A stretch of DNA of 64,000 bases from Fodinibius salsisoli (GTDB taxonomy: Bacteria > Bacteroidota > Rhodothermia > Balneolales > Balneolaceae), in assembly GCF_026229185.1 (NCBI RefSeq), contig NZ_JAGGJA010000003.1, forward strand, positions 372,001-436,000, read 5' to 3'. Position 1 is the stretch's first letter. Each line of letters begins with the position of its first letter. This document shows positions 35,180 through 45,700 of this stretch, piece after piece. The position numbers and the translations under genes are program-made. The notes below the pieces were generated by a model that was given only the letters and a program-made list of their open reading frames with translations, searched no databases and had not been told where the DNA came from.

Positions 35180-35193
35180 TCTAAGGTTGTGCC

Positions 35194-36960
35194 TCATTGC
35201 TTCACTTGCTTTGATGCATTTAAGGCCTCCAATGCAAAAGCTGTATATACGAAGGGAGCATTCCAGTTTATCGTTATTTCATTAGATGCGTAAGAACACC
35301 AATCATCAAGATACGATTGATTAGGCAAGTTGGAGGGATACTCACAGCCGTCCTGCTGTCCGGCATTAGGTCCACCGACCAAAAGTCCCGGCACAGGATC
35401 TTCTATTGGATCGGCTGCCGACGGTCGATGATGAGGGTACATCGGGGTGCGATCTCCATATCCTGTCAAAAAGGAATAGCCCGTAGCATTCCGGCCCAGC
35501 AGGTAGTCTAAATTGGAAAGAGCAGCTTCCCAATATTTAGCATTTGACGTTTGTTGATAAGCCTGTATCAGTAAAATAGCCTGGTTGCCGGCTACTGAAT
35601 TGCTCCCCCAGATAAAATGTTCGGGCTTGTAACCCATCACCGTTTGGTAGGTCATACGCTTGCCCCCGTTCACCAGCTGATCTGCATAATCGATAACCAT
35701 ACCTTTAATTTCAGAAAGCATTATATCATCCGGTGGATTCAACCGTTCTTTGAACCGTAAAAGCGTATAATAACCCAGTGCACCAACCTGGCTCCATGAG
35801 GGAAGAGTCAACGTATGATCGGGAATGGTCGTCACTGCCTCTAAATACCGTTCATTTCCTGTAGTAACATATAGCTCTACTGCGGCCCACCGAAATTCAT
35901 CCTCAAGGTTCCTATCTCCATAGGCTCCGGTTGTAATATCCGGATCGAATTGCTGGTTTAGCTTTTCCTGGTCATATATTTGGTTTGGATGATTTTGAGT
36001 CCATTTCCACGCCTCCCGCGCTGCCGCAAGACAAGAGTCAGCCAGACCCGGCAAAGCATTTGTATAATCCCCAAATACTCTCGAAGCCTGGGCCATAACA
36101 GCAGCAAAATTGAGAGCTGCGGAAGTACTCTTCTGTACTACATATCGTTTGTCACGATCTTGATGGGGCATCACTTTTCCAGCAAACCCAGCTGAAGTTA
36201 GCTTGTGGTAAACCCCTCCGTCATGCGGGTCTTGCATAGCCAGCATCCATTGCAAATTCCAGCGTACTTCATCCAACAAATCGGGAATATCGTTCTGCTG
36301 CTCCGGAATGTTGAGTTCAATCTGCCGAACCTGGTTTGGAAACTCTTCATACAGCGACATTAATGTGGCCATACTAATGCCCGAGTTGACAATATATTTA
36401 TTATAATCACCGGCATCGTACCAACCTTTGGATGCGCTTATTACCGTCCCGGTCGGGCGCTCTGCAGTCGCCGCTGATTCGTGAACCAACACGCTGTCAT
36501 CCTGATGTCCGGCGTTTCTATACCATTTACCTGCAAATTCCCGGGGCAAATCGGTTGAGGCTCTTTGAAAGTAGTATCCTTTTAAACCTGCTTTTGCTGC
36601 CTCTTCAAAAATGTTTCTCCGGATATCAAACGGATGAGAATATCCTATTGAAGGAACAAAAAGTCTGTAGCTCCCCGGTTCGCTGAACATAGAAAAATCA
36701 GCACTACGAGCCACCTGCCCCCCATATTGTGATGTTCTGGACTCACCCAAAGCAGCCGAAAACTGTCTCTCCCCTGTGTTTTCATTGACTACGTAGAAGG
36801 TGGTGGCAGTATCGAGCTCAACTACTGCTTTCTTTGGGGCATCAGGATAAAAGCCCACCTGGTTTAATCGTATTTTATCCTCGCTATTTTGCTTTTGAGC
36901 CATTCCGGCTGTAGTCGATAGTAATAGAACCAGTAGCAGCTTAGTTATTCGGTTGACCAT
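35194..36960 (-). CDS. GH9 glucanase with N-terminal Ig-like domain
   Basis: The 588-residue protein has a signal peptide cleaved near GMAQ and an N-terminal Ig-like (CelD_N) domain at about residues 28-115. A GH9 catalytic barrel follows. The catalytic motif GWYDAGDYNKY holds Asp182 and Asp185, HHRPS contributes the conserved His region, and the acid Glu561 lies in SNEITINWN near the end. GH9 enzymes cleave beta-1,4-glucans by an inverting mechanism; endoglucanase, cellobiohydrolase and xyloglucanase members exist, so the exact linkage is not decided. It is the last gene of the utilisation locus and faces the LacI gene. It is likely periplasmic or surface-located since no lipobox is present. 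Confidence 0.9.
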   Translation of the reverse strand: MVNRITKLLLVLLLSTTAGMAQKQNSEDKIRLNQVGFYPDAPKKAVVELDTATTFYVVNENTGERQFSAALGESRTSQYGGQVARSADFSMFSEPGSYRLFVPSIGYSHPFDIRRNIFEEAAKAGLKGYYFQRASTDLPREFAGKWYRNAGHQDDSVLVHESAATAERPTGTVISASKGWYDAGDYNKYIVNSGISMATLMSLYEEFPNQVRQIELNIPEQQNDIPDLLDEVRWNLQWMLAMQDPHDGGVYHKLTSAGFAGKVMPHQDRDKRYVVQKSTSAALNFAAVMAQASRVFGDYTNALPGLADSCLAAAREAWKWTQNHPNQIYDQEKLNQQFDPDITTGAYGDRNLEDEFRWAAVELYVTTGNERYLEAVTTIPDHTLTLPSWSQVGALGYYTLLRFKERLNPPDDIMLSEIKGMVIDYADQLVNGGKRMTYQTVMGYKPEHFIWGSNSVAGNQAILLIQAYQQTSNAKYWEAALSNLDYLLGRNATGYSFLTGYGDRTPMYPHHRPSAADPIEDPVPGLLVGGPNAGQQDGCEYPSNLPNQSYLDDWCSYASNEITINWNAPFVYTAFALEALNASKQVKQ

Positions 36961-36991
36961 CAGAAAAATAGTTTATGTTTAATGCTTCTTT

Positions 36992-37831
36992 TTATTCAGA
37001 TGATGAGTCTGCTTCGACCGTTTGGTCAAGTGGTATACCCAACTTTTCATACAGACTGCGACGTGCTTCTTTATCACTTTTCAAGATCTCCCGGGCATAA
37101 CGGGCAACTTCTACTGCGTGTTTTCGTGGCACTACCACTACTCCATCTCCATCAGCTACCACTATATCACCGGGATTAACCAAGACTCCTCCAACGACAA
37201 CTGGTTTATTAACGGATTCGATTTCGTTACGGCCAGGACGAATACCCCGCCCTCGATTTTGATGATCCAGGTAGACCGGTATTTCCTGTTTAATGATCTC
37301 ATCCGTATCCCGAACCGCTCCGTTAGAAACTACTGCCCTCGTTCCTTTACTTTTCCACAGCAGTCCATTGTAAGACCCCATTGTGCCGGTATCACCATCG
37401 CCCTGTGCATCAATAACCAGAATGGAACCTTCTGTTAGGGAATCCACAAATGGTTCCGGAGAAATATTTGAATACCAGTCTCCTTCCCACGCTTTAAATT
37501 CTTCTTCGCTCATGGGATTTTTCACGACTTTATTTGTTGGCACGTAGCGCGCCGTAACCGCAATGCCCCGGGCAATGTGAGATAATCCATCGATATCTTT
37601 CCACAGGGCTTCGATTTTTTGATTCATCAACCCCTGATCGCGCAACCCTACCATATCCAAACCATCGGATACATCGGCTACCCGTAAATTGCCATACAAT
37701 TCCAGCAATTTTGCATCCGAGACAGTATGCTGGGCCTCAGCAGAACTAAGCTCTAAGCAGACTACAATGAAACCGAAAAACAAAAGTATTCCTAACCGAT
37801 TTAATATATTCATCGAATTTATTTTCCCCAT
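36992..37831 (-). CDS. Exported RraA-family protein
   Basis: The 279-residue protein has the RraA/HMG-aldolase-like fold with the conserved GSYNGLLWKSKGTRAVVSNG segment, GAVRDTDEI and a closing GDGVVVVPRKHAVEV. Cytoplasmic relatives are aldolases for 4-hydroxy-4-methyl-2-oxoglutarate or regulators of RNase E. Here it carries a signal peptide (ILLFFGFIVVCLELSSAEAQ), so the protein is predicted to be exported, which excludes the RNase E role. An AGGGA site supports the ATG at 37831, with ATG 37813 as an alternative. It lies in the utilisation locus between GH51-like and GH9 genes, 31 bases before GH9. A role as a secreted lyase or aldolase for a sugar acid is possible but unproven. Confidence 0.8.
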   Translation of the reverse strand: MGKINSMNILNRLGILLFFGFIVVCLELSSAEAQHTVSDAKLLELYGNLRVADVSDGLDMVGLRDQGLMNQKIEALWKDIDGLSHIARGIAVTARYVPTNKVVKNPMSEEEFKAWEGDWYSNISPEPFVDSLTEGSILVIDAQGDGDTGTMGSYNGLLWKSKGTRAVVSNGAVRDTDEIIKQEIPVYLDHQNRGRGIRPGRNEIESVNKPVVVGGVLVNPGDIVVADGDGVVVVPRKHAVEVARYAREILKSDKEARRSLYEKLGIPLDQTVEADSSSE

Positions 37832-37958
37832 TTAAATTTCCCTGTTAAGCATCTATCCTTCCCCAATTATTGGAGTACAATCTATCATTAATGAATAAAA
37901 ATATGCAATAAATAACATCAGATGATATACTCAATATGTTAATTGCACCAACTGTGGG

Positions 37959-39713
37959 CTATTGTGCATCCAGTAATAGATAAATAACCGACCTGGGAGG
38001 TGCCTTAACTTTGATCTCTCCCTGGCCACTGGTTAGCGCAGAGTAAGCTTTGATACTTTTGTAGTCATCCGGTCCACCGGCTATGCCAGAGGGACCTTCC
38101 CCATTTATCCAAACCTTCCGGGAGTATGCCTCTTGCCCATCGCCACCTGACAGTGTATACCAATAGTAGCGGGAGCCCGGTTCTTTACTTTTTAATTGTA
38201 CATCAAAGACCTTGGATTCTGAGGCTGTATTGGCTACTACTATTCCTATATGCCCAGAGCTAAATGTTGAAGCATAACTTTTAAGCGCCTTATCTCCCTG
38301 TGTGCCCGACCATACCATCCGGTCTCCAAAATATTTCTGGAAGTAATACATATGGAAAAAATCAGGCCGGGGAGTCCATTGATCGGTACCTGCCTCTGTT
38401 TCTCCAAGGCTAAACATTCCATGATCATTACCATCATCCCAGCCATTGGCGATATTCCAACGGGCAGCCAGCCCATATCCATATTTGATAAGCTCACCCA
38501 GCACCATTGTGGCATGCATCCCTGAAATATCGGAGACCATCTGCTGTGAACCTGCTGCAAAGATATTCCATTCAGTGAGAGCAATGGGTTTCATCTCTGC
38601 TCCGTTGCCAGCCGTTGTTTCACCCATCCAGCTCATCATGCTACTGGTAACGTCATGAGCAGAATTCAAAACGACCGATGGCGGCGAGTCATCCTGGTAA
38701 GGAGTATAATAGTTATGGATGATATAATAATCTACTTTTGTAGCGCCACCGGCAGCAAAGAACTGTCTGTTCCAGTTTCGTACTACATCCGTCTCCCACT
38801 GTTCGGTTACTTTACGTTCTATGAGTTGTCCACCAATCTTAATCTTAACACCGATATCCCGGGCAGCTGCCCGCATGGAATCGACAAAAACCTTAGCAAT
38901 GTCTGAGTAAAGCTCTCCGCTGATGACGGCTGGTTGGCCATCCTGATTGGCAGATGTATCAATATGATAACCGGCCTGCCAGGTGCCATAGTTCTCATTT
39001 CCCAGTTCCCAATACCGGGTGCGTCCGTTGTCATAACGGACCCACTCAGCGGCATAATGAGCGGCCTGCGCTATTGGGTGCTCTGTCTTACCATAGCGGG
39101 CGTAGCCAATGTTTACACAGATGATCGGGGTGCTGCCCGTTTTCTCTATGAATTCATAAAAACCCTCAAGATCTAATGACCAGCTGCCCTCGCCATACCA
39201 TGGCGTAAAGTCACTCTTTTCGCCCGTATTACCATCTATCAGTTGAGCAGGTACTCCCGGTGGAAGGTGGCCCGGTGAGGCATCCCAAAAGAATACGTTT
39301 GATAGGTTACCACCGGGCATGCGTACTATATTGGGACTCAAGTTTTTGACCTTCTCAATCAGCTCCGGCTCTTGGTGAATATCACCGATATAGGGATTAA
39401 TATTATTGCCATAAACCGTATTGGGTACTTTGCCAATAACCGTTTCTGTATTGATCTTTATTCTTGAATCAAGCATCTCCCCCGGTTTGGGTTTTTCTTG
39501 ATAGTCTGGCGCCTCAATCTGTTTGGGCTTCCAGCTATCCAAGAAAAAACCGGGGGATTGTCTATGCTCAGGTAACGCCTCTTCTATGGGTGTAAACTTT
39601 TTTTCTTCATGCTCCTCTTCTTCAACTGCATCTGTTGACTGCTTACTGCAACCGAAGAGCATTAACAGAATAAACAAAACAACGGAATGCTTTTCTTTTA
39701 CCAATGAATACAC
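37959..39713 (-). CDS. GH51-like (clan GH-A) glycosidase lipoprotein
   Basis: The 584-residue protein has a lipoprotein signal ending at Cys22 (LLMLFGC), an acidic low-complexity linker (about 26-50) and a (beta/alpha)8 glycosidase domain. NIVRMPGGNLSNVFFW matches the GH51 substrate-site motif, the acid/base Glu240 lies in RYWELGNENYG, and the likely nucleophile Glu381 in IALTEWNIF. GH51 enzymes are mostly alpha-L-arabinofuranosidases, with some endoglucanases, and clan GH-A families such as GH39 look similar, so the substrate is uncertain. The start is GTG at 39713 with AGGGA upstream; no ATG precedes the signal peptide. It is in the same direction as the SusC/SusD/glycan-binding genes, 89 bases after them. 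Confidence 0.8.
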   Translation of the reverse strand: MYSLVKEKHSVVLFILLMLFGCSKQSTDAVEEEEHEEKKFTPIEEALPEHRQSPGFFLDSWKPKQIEAPDYQEKPKPGEMLDSRIKINTETVIGKVPNTVYGNNINPYIGDIHQEPELIEKVKNLSPNIVRMPGGNLSNVFFWDASPGHLPPGVPAQLIDGNTGEKSDFTPWYGEGSWSLDLEGFYEFIEKTGSTPIICVNIGYARYGKTEHPIAQAAHYAAEWVRYDNGRTRYWELGNENYGTWQAGYHIDTSANQDGQPAVISGELYSDIAKVFVDSMRAAARDIGVKIKIGGQLIERKVTEQWETDVVRNWNRQFFAAGGATKVDYYIIHNYYTPYQDDSPPSVVLNSAHDVTSSMMSWMGETTAGNGAEMKPIALTEWNIFAAGSQQMVSDISGMHATMVLGELIKYGYGLAARWNIANGWDDGNDHGMFSLGETEAGTDQWTPRPDFFHMYYFQKYFGDRMVWSGTQGDKALKSYASTFSSGHIGIVVANTASESKVFDVQLKSKEPGSRYYWYTLSGGDGQEAYSRKVWINGEGPSGIAGGPDDYKSIKAYSALTSGQGEIKVKAPPRSVIYLLLDAQ

Positions 39714-39802
39714 ACAAATCCCTGTTTTTATTTTATACTAAATGACCAACCGGTTTCCTTTGTTCTATTTGGCTTATCGATTCCAAAAACATCAGCGTAT
39801 TG

Positions 39803-41059
39803 CTAATCTGCAATCCTAACCACCCGAATATTATCAACAGCCATACTCAACTGACTAATAGGATTTTCGCCGTTATTAACCAGCATAATTCCCGCTGACG
39901 ATGCTTCCCCATCCGGCAGCATGTCAGCAAGGCTCGGCAGTGCAGTGCCGGCTCCATTCATACCTTCGGCATTCGCAGTTTTAAACTCTGAAAGTGGTAT
40001 TTGTACCGTTTGCCATCCGTTGGTAGTAAATGCATTAATATTTCCATTTTCTCCTTTCCATGGCTCATATCTGGCCGTGTAAGTCCAGGGATTGGCGGCC
40101 CTAATTAACAGTGTTCCTTGCTCCCAGGAGCCTTGCACATTAATTTCAAACTTAACAGCAAAGTTAGATGGACTCTCTCCAAGACTTGACGGCTCTACCC
40201 ATTGTGTTGGGTCAAGGTTAACCGATCGTCCGCCATTCCACCAAGAACCGTCGCCTCCGGCAAGGTTTGTCACTTCAAGCATGGCATACTGCCCTTCGTT
40301 ACCAGGATATAATGAAGCATCTGAGGAAAGGGTAGCCGACCACCATTGATAGCTGAATACATCATCAAAGTCACAGATCATACCGGTAGTGCTTCTAAAG
40401 TGGGCGCCCGGTGAACTTGTTGAAGCTCCTGAAGTTGATCTAACTTGAATCTCACCACTTGTAGCACCATCCGGAACGGTTACAGTAAGTGCGCTGCCAT
40501 CCGGAGAAGATTGGTAATCAGTAGCTGAAACTTCTCCCGGAAAAATTACATCCGTAACCAAATACAAGTATTCGCCTGTCAATGTTATTTCTTTACCTGC
40601 CTCAGCGAATTCATCACTAATTCGGTTAATCTGAGGTGGAGCCGGGAGAACGGGAAACTCTAAAGAATCTTCACTCACGCTGTTGGTAACTTTGATCTGA
40701 TTCATATACGAGGCCTCAGGATCCATTTCACCGAAAGGCATATCAGTCGGTATTGTTACAACCAGGTGCGATTGGGTAGCCAGCGTGGGATTGAAGGTCG
40801 TCTCATATCCATTAAAAAAGACGTGAGCGACGTTATCCATATTTTTACCTTCAAGTGCTACAACATCGCCCGGACCTACCTGCTCAATATCAGTTGTTGA
40901 ATCAGGACTGGCATAACGAATTCCCGTAATAGTAACGGGATCATCGTAATCACCTGAATTGCTTACGGTATTATCCTGGCACCCTTGCATAACGAGCAAT
41001 GTTATCAAAACAAGAGCAGCAATGCCTCCGGTGTAAATACTATTTTTCATTGACTTCAT
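39803..41059 (-). CDS. Surface glycan-binding TIG-domain lipoprotein (SGBP-B-like)
   Basis: The 418-residue lipoprotein (lipobox LLVMQGC then QDN) has an IPT/TIG domain at about residues 40-140, a second TIG-like domain (PPQINRISDEFAEAGKEITL, then TGEYLYLV), and a C-terminal beta-sandwich (TNGWQTVQIPLSEFKTANAE, MAVDNIRVVRIAD) like the xyloglucan-binding domain of SGBP-B. It lies directly after SusD, the usual place for surface glycan-binding proteins, and should bind the polysaccharide at the outer membrane. A longer frame starts at 41164 inside SusD; ATG 41059 or 41050 gives a normal signal peptide and a 58-base gap. Confidence 0.8.
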   Translation of the reverse strand: MKSMKNSIYTGGIAALVLITLLVMQGCQDNTVSNSGDYDDPVTITGIRYASPDSTTDIEQVGPGDVVALEGKNMDNVAHVFFNGYETTFNPTLATQSHLVVTIPTDMPFGEMDPEASYMNQIKVTNSVSEDSLEFPVLPAPPQINRISDEFAEAGKEITLTGEYLYLVTDVIFPGEVSATDYQSSPDGSALTVTVPDGATSGEIQVRSTSGASTSSPGAHFRSTTGMICDFDDVFSYQWWSATLSSDASLYPGNEGQYAMLEVTNLAGGDGSWWNGGRSVNLDPTQWVEPSSLGESPSNFAVKFEINVQGSWEQGTLLIRAANPWTYTARYEPWKGENGNINAFTTNGWQTVQIPLSEFKTANAEGMNGAGTALPSLADMLPDGEASSAGIMLVNNGENPISQLSMAVDNIRVVRIAD

Positions 41060-41117
41060 ACTTATTTGCCTTATTTCTTTTTCTATTCCTAATATTCTTT
41101 TAATCCTGCTAAGCCAC

Positions 41118-42752
41118 TCACTGTTTGTTGGCTTCACCTGCTCCCTGCTGATTGGAAAAATCATAGGGTACGGGCTCTTCCATTAAGTTGGGGTTCTGAA
41201 CTATATCTGCTTCGGGGTATGGCAGATTAAAATCACTATGTTCAGCTGTTATATTCGTAGGTGGTTCAGTATAGGTCGTATCTCCTCCCTGGGTATATTC
41301 AAACGACATATTTCGCTCCTGCTGATCGATAAAATCAAGTACAGCATTGGGTTCGTGATGATGCCATCGTACCAACTGAAACCAGTTTTGGCCTTCATAG
41401 GCCAGTTCCTTCCATTTCTCAAGAAGTATATCGTGATGAGTGATAGAGGTTTTAGAACTTAGCCCTGCCCTGTTGCGAACCGCATTATAATATTGCAGTG
41501 CTTTGGAATCGCTGGTCGATTGCTGATTGCCAAGTTCGGCCTGAGCATAGATTAAGTATACCTCTGCCAGCCGCAGCATATAGGTATTAATGCCGGTTCG
41601 CATAAAACCGACTCGGCCATCATTGTCAGAAGGACGACCAATTATATATTTTTTGATAGCAGATCCCGGACCACTGGCGCCTGTGCCCTCGTAGGTATAT
41701 CCTCCCTCTTCCTGCATCAGCTCAGGATAGTGATCACCATTCAGCATGAACGTTGCCTTTCGGCGCTGGTCATTGGGGGCGTACTGTTGGAGTAACCAAG
41801 CCGAAACTCCCGTTCCTCCTCCCCAGCCATCTCCAACGCCTGTAAGGGCCGCTTCCGCTGCAAAATAGGCCTGCGTAGTATTCTGAACTCCCCACGTACT
41901 ACCTTCATACGTCCACTGCAAGGCAAAGAGAGATTCTTCACTGTTTTCATTTTCGAGTTTAAATAGATCCGCATAATTATCTAACAGGCTTAAGCCACTC
42001 TCTTCAATCACTTGTCGGGCATAGTCTTTGGCTGTATTCAACTCTTCCTGATCTAAGTTTCCACTGCCTTCCGCCCTGAACGTAGCTCGTGCATGGTGTA
42101 GCCGAGCAAGCATGCCCAAAGCCGACCATTGCGTTACCCGACCCGGATCGTCTGTTGGCGACAAATGTTCAGCTGCATATTCAAAGTCATTAATCGCAAA
42201 TTGGTAAACATCTTCAGCTAAATTTCGACGTACATTCGGTTGATCAATCAGCTTGGCCGGATCTGTCAGGATAGGCACTGCTCCCCAAAGCTGAGCAAGA
42301 TAGGAATAGGCATATCCCCGCATGAAACGTGCCTCTGCTATGGCCCGCTCCTTGCTTTCATCGGGGATTCCTGAAGCAGCCTTTTCGCGTATATTTTTAA
42401 TCGTCAGGTTGGACTGCGAAATAGCCAAATACAATGATCTCCAGGCCTCATTCAGCCGATCGTTGCCAGAGGTAATACTGAACAACAGAAACTGCTCATA
42501 GCCGGCATCGGTCGTAATCATATTTCCTGCTCGCGAGTCTCCCACTGTAAATGAGGCCTTATCATTATAATCGAACCATACCGTATTATACAGCGGAGCA
42601 GTAGCCATACGGAGATCCGACTCTGAGGCATAAAAATTATCTGCCGTTAGCTGATCCTGAGGAGGGCGCACGAAAAATGAATCACTACACCCTGCCAAAC
42701 CGCCGGTCAGCATCATAGCTATAAGCACGATATAAATACTATTCTTCTTCAT
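41118..42752 (-). CDS. SusD/RagB-family outer-membrane lipoprotein (utilisation locus)
   Basis: The 544-residue lipoprotein starts at ATG 42752 (MKKNSIYIVLIAMMLTGGLA then GC); a longer frame from 42779 has no better signal. The lipobox is followed by SDSFFVRPPQDQLTADNFY, the standard SusD opening, and the family motif MRGYAYSYLAQLWGAVPILT. The C-terminal part has NTYMLRLAEVYLIYAQAELG and ends with the NLPYPEADIVQNPNL signature. It should cap the SusC transporter and bind the same polysaccharide as the TIG lipoprotein downstream. Its gap to SusC is 30 bases. Confidence 0.92.
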   Translation of the reverse strand: MKKNSIYIVLIAMMLTGGLAGCSDSFFVRPPQDQLTADNFYASESDLRMATAPLYNTVWFDYNDKASFTVGDSRAGNMITTDAGYEQFLLFSITSGNDRLNEAWRSLYLAISQSNLTIKNIREKAASGIPDESKERAIAEARFMRGYAYSYLAQLWGAVPILTDPAKLIDQPNVRRNLAEDVYQFAINDFEYAAEHLSPTDDPGRVTQWSALGMLARLHHARATFRAEGSGNLDQEELNTAKDYARQVIEESGLSLLDNYADLFKLENENSEESLFALQWTYEGSTWGVQNTTQAYFAAEAALTGVGDGWGGGTGVSAWLLQQYAPNDQRRKATFMLNGDHYPELMQEEGGYTYEGTGASGPGSAIKKYIIGRPSDNDGRVGFMRTGINTYMLRLAEVYLIYAQAELGNQQSTSDSKALQYYNAVRNRAGLSSKTSITHHDILLEKWKELAYEGQNWFQLVRWHHHEPNAVLDFIDQQERNMSFEYTQGGDTTYTEPPTNITAEHSDFNLPYPEADIVQNPNLMEEPVPYDFSNQQGAGEANKQ

Positions 42753-42782
42753 AACACTAAGCTGTTTTTCTTTTAACATTTC

Positions 42783-45700
42783 CTATAGTCCAATATTAAT
42801 TCCAAGTGTAAATATGCGTTGAGAAGGATATCGGCCATTGTCGATACCCATCAAAAGTGGATCGGAGGTTTGGGAACCAATCTCAGGATCATAACCCGAA
42901 TAGCCGGTGAACGTGTGCAGGTTCTCCACACTGCCATAGACCCGGAGGTTTCTCAAGTTAAAACGCGAAGCCAGATTTGTTGGCAAGGTATAGCCCAGCG
43001 TTACATTTTTAATCCGCAGGTAAGTACCATCTTCTACAAATCGTGTAGAAGGACGCTGATTATTGTTCGGATCTGAAGTAGTAATGCGTGGAACGGTGGT
43101 TTCCGGATTGGTTACAATCACATCATCCACATTGGCATCCAGGCTGTTGGGATCGAGCCGGGCATAATCAAATACAGATTCCAGCATGCCAAAGTCACTG
43201 GCCGGATTTTCATTCTGGCGGCGGACCTGATTAAAAATCTTATTCCCATAATTCCCATTTAAGAAAACAGAAAAGTCAACATTCTTATAGAAAAACTTGT
43301 TGGTTATTCCGTACTGAAAGTCCGGCATTGGGTTGCCAATGATGGTACGGTCTTGTTCATCAATTATGCCATCGTCATTAAGATCCTTGAATTTAAGGTC
43401 ACCCGGCCACACTCCATTTACCGGATTGATTGCATTATTCTGGGTTGCATGGCTCCGGATGTCTTCAGCATCCTCAAAGACGCCTTCTACCACATAACCA
43501 AACAATTGTCCTACCGGTTCTCCTACAATGGTACGGGTGGCCGTATCAAAAAAGTTAATCTGCCGGTCAATAATACTGTTTTCACTTTTCAACTCGGTAA
43601 CCGCATTTCGGTTCATTGACAATACAACATCAGACTCCCACCGGAAATCTCCTTCCATGTTTATGGTATTCACAGAAAACTCAATACCTTTATTTTCCAG
43701 CTGGCCAATATTATCAATAGGCGTATTAATAGAACCGTTACCAGAGGTACCAGCCAGAAGTGGCAGCGGCACGTCTGTCAGCAGGTCGTGGGTACGTTTT
43801 ATATAGGCATCAACCGTAAAGTTGATTCGGTGTCTGAGCACACTCAGATCAAGTCCGGCATTGATTGATTCGGTTGACTCCCATCGCAACCCGGTATTGC
43901 CTAAATTCTGCGGCCGTACCCCATTCCCCCACTGTGTTTCGACAATCGTAAAGGTATCGATGAACCGGTTGTTTGGAATATTTTGATTACCTACGAAACC
44001 ATATCCCCCTCGCAGTTTAAGTTCGTCAATAAAATTGACATCCTGCATAAACGATTCATTCGAGATTCGCCATGCTAATGCTACGGATGGGAAATAGCCC
44101 CAACGATTCTGTTCAGAAAAGTTTGACGACCCATCAGCACGGAGATTACCCGTCAGCAGATATCGGTCGTCATAGGTAAAGTTGAGCCGGGTAAAAAAAG
44201 ACTGTAATGAGCTGGACCCGGAATAACTGCTATTTTGTGCAGTCTGGGCATCACCGGCGGCTAATTCGTGCAGGTTATTGGTTGGGAAACGCTCTCGGGA
44301 ACCACTCAGCCCTTCCCACTGATTGACTTGCACCTCGTGCCCCACCATCGCATTTACCGATAGATCCTGATAGGTATTGGCATAGGTCATATAGTTTTTA
44401 ACCTGCCAAAAAGTACTGTTACTGGAACTTCTGTTACTCGAATTCAGATCATTAACCCGCTCATTAAACTCATATGTGGGATTAAAGACATAATTGTTGG
44501 TATAACCGAAGGTTCCGTTCATTTCATTACGAAGCGTCAGGTTCTCATGGAAGTCTATCTCTGCATACAAATTTCCAATTACCTGCGATCTTTTCTGCTC
44601 GTTCGTATTCAGTTGGGCCAAAGCTACCGGATTTTCGAGAGTAAATTCACTTTGCGAAGGACCGCCCCAACTGCCATCCGGGTATTTAACGGGAATATCC
44701 GGACTTTGACGAATGGCCATATTTACAATATCATCATTAGAAACATTAATATTTTCATTCGTCCTGCTCAGGTTCAGGCTGGTACCGACCTTCAACCAGG
44801 TAGTCGGATTATTGTCAAGATTCAGGCGGAGCGAATACCGCTGAAAATCGGATTCAATGGCAATCCCCTGCTGGTCAAAAAATCCAGCCGATAACATATA
44901 CTGGGTAGATTCGGTACCACCACTGACCGACACATTATGCTTGGTCATAGGCGCATCTCGATAGAGCACATCCTGCCAGTTCGTCCCATCACCCAATATA
45001 GAAGGGTCTGCAAATTCTGGCTGAGCACCCCATCCCGCAATTTCAGCCTGCCTGTTTCGGTACTGGGCATACTGGCGTAAATTCATGACATCCAGTTGGT
45101 TGGGCAACTGTTGTATGCCAACATAACCGTCGTAGTTAACCTGTACATCGCCGGCCTGGCCCCGTTTCGTTGTGATAAGCACCACCCCATTCGAGGCCCG
45201 GGAGCCATAGATAGCTGCCGCAGAAGCATCTTTTAGGATATCAATAGACTGGATATCACTGGGGTTCAAGGTAGCCAGGGGATTGGTTATCCCGTTGTCC
45301 GAATCGCCTGAAATGGGAACTCCATCAATTACATACAACGGCTCAGAACTACTTTGCAGCGTATTAACGCCCCTTATTTGCATTGAAACTCCACCACCGG
45401 GTTTACCCGAGTTTTTCATGACCATCACCCCGGCCGTTCGTCCCTGCAGCGATTGATCAAAAGTACTCGTTATCGAATTTTCCAAATCCGTTGCACTAAC
45501 AGAAGAAATGGAGCCCGTAAGATCTTCCCGGTTACTACTTCCATAACCAATGACAACCAGTTCATCTCCTTCAATGGTTTGCGGAACTAGCTGAAGATTA
45601 ATTTCTGTACGACCATTTATAGGTACCTCTTGCGTTTGGAAACCCACAAAAGTAAAAATGAGTGTATCTTGCAAGCTTGGTGCATTAATCTGATAATTTC

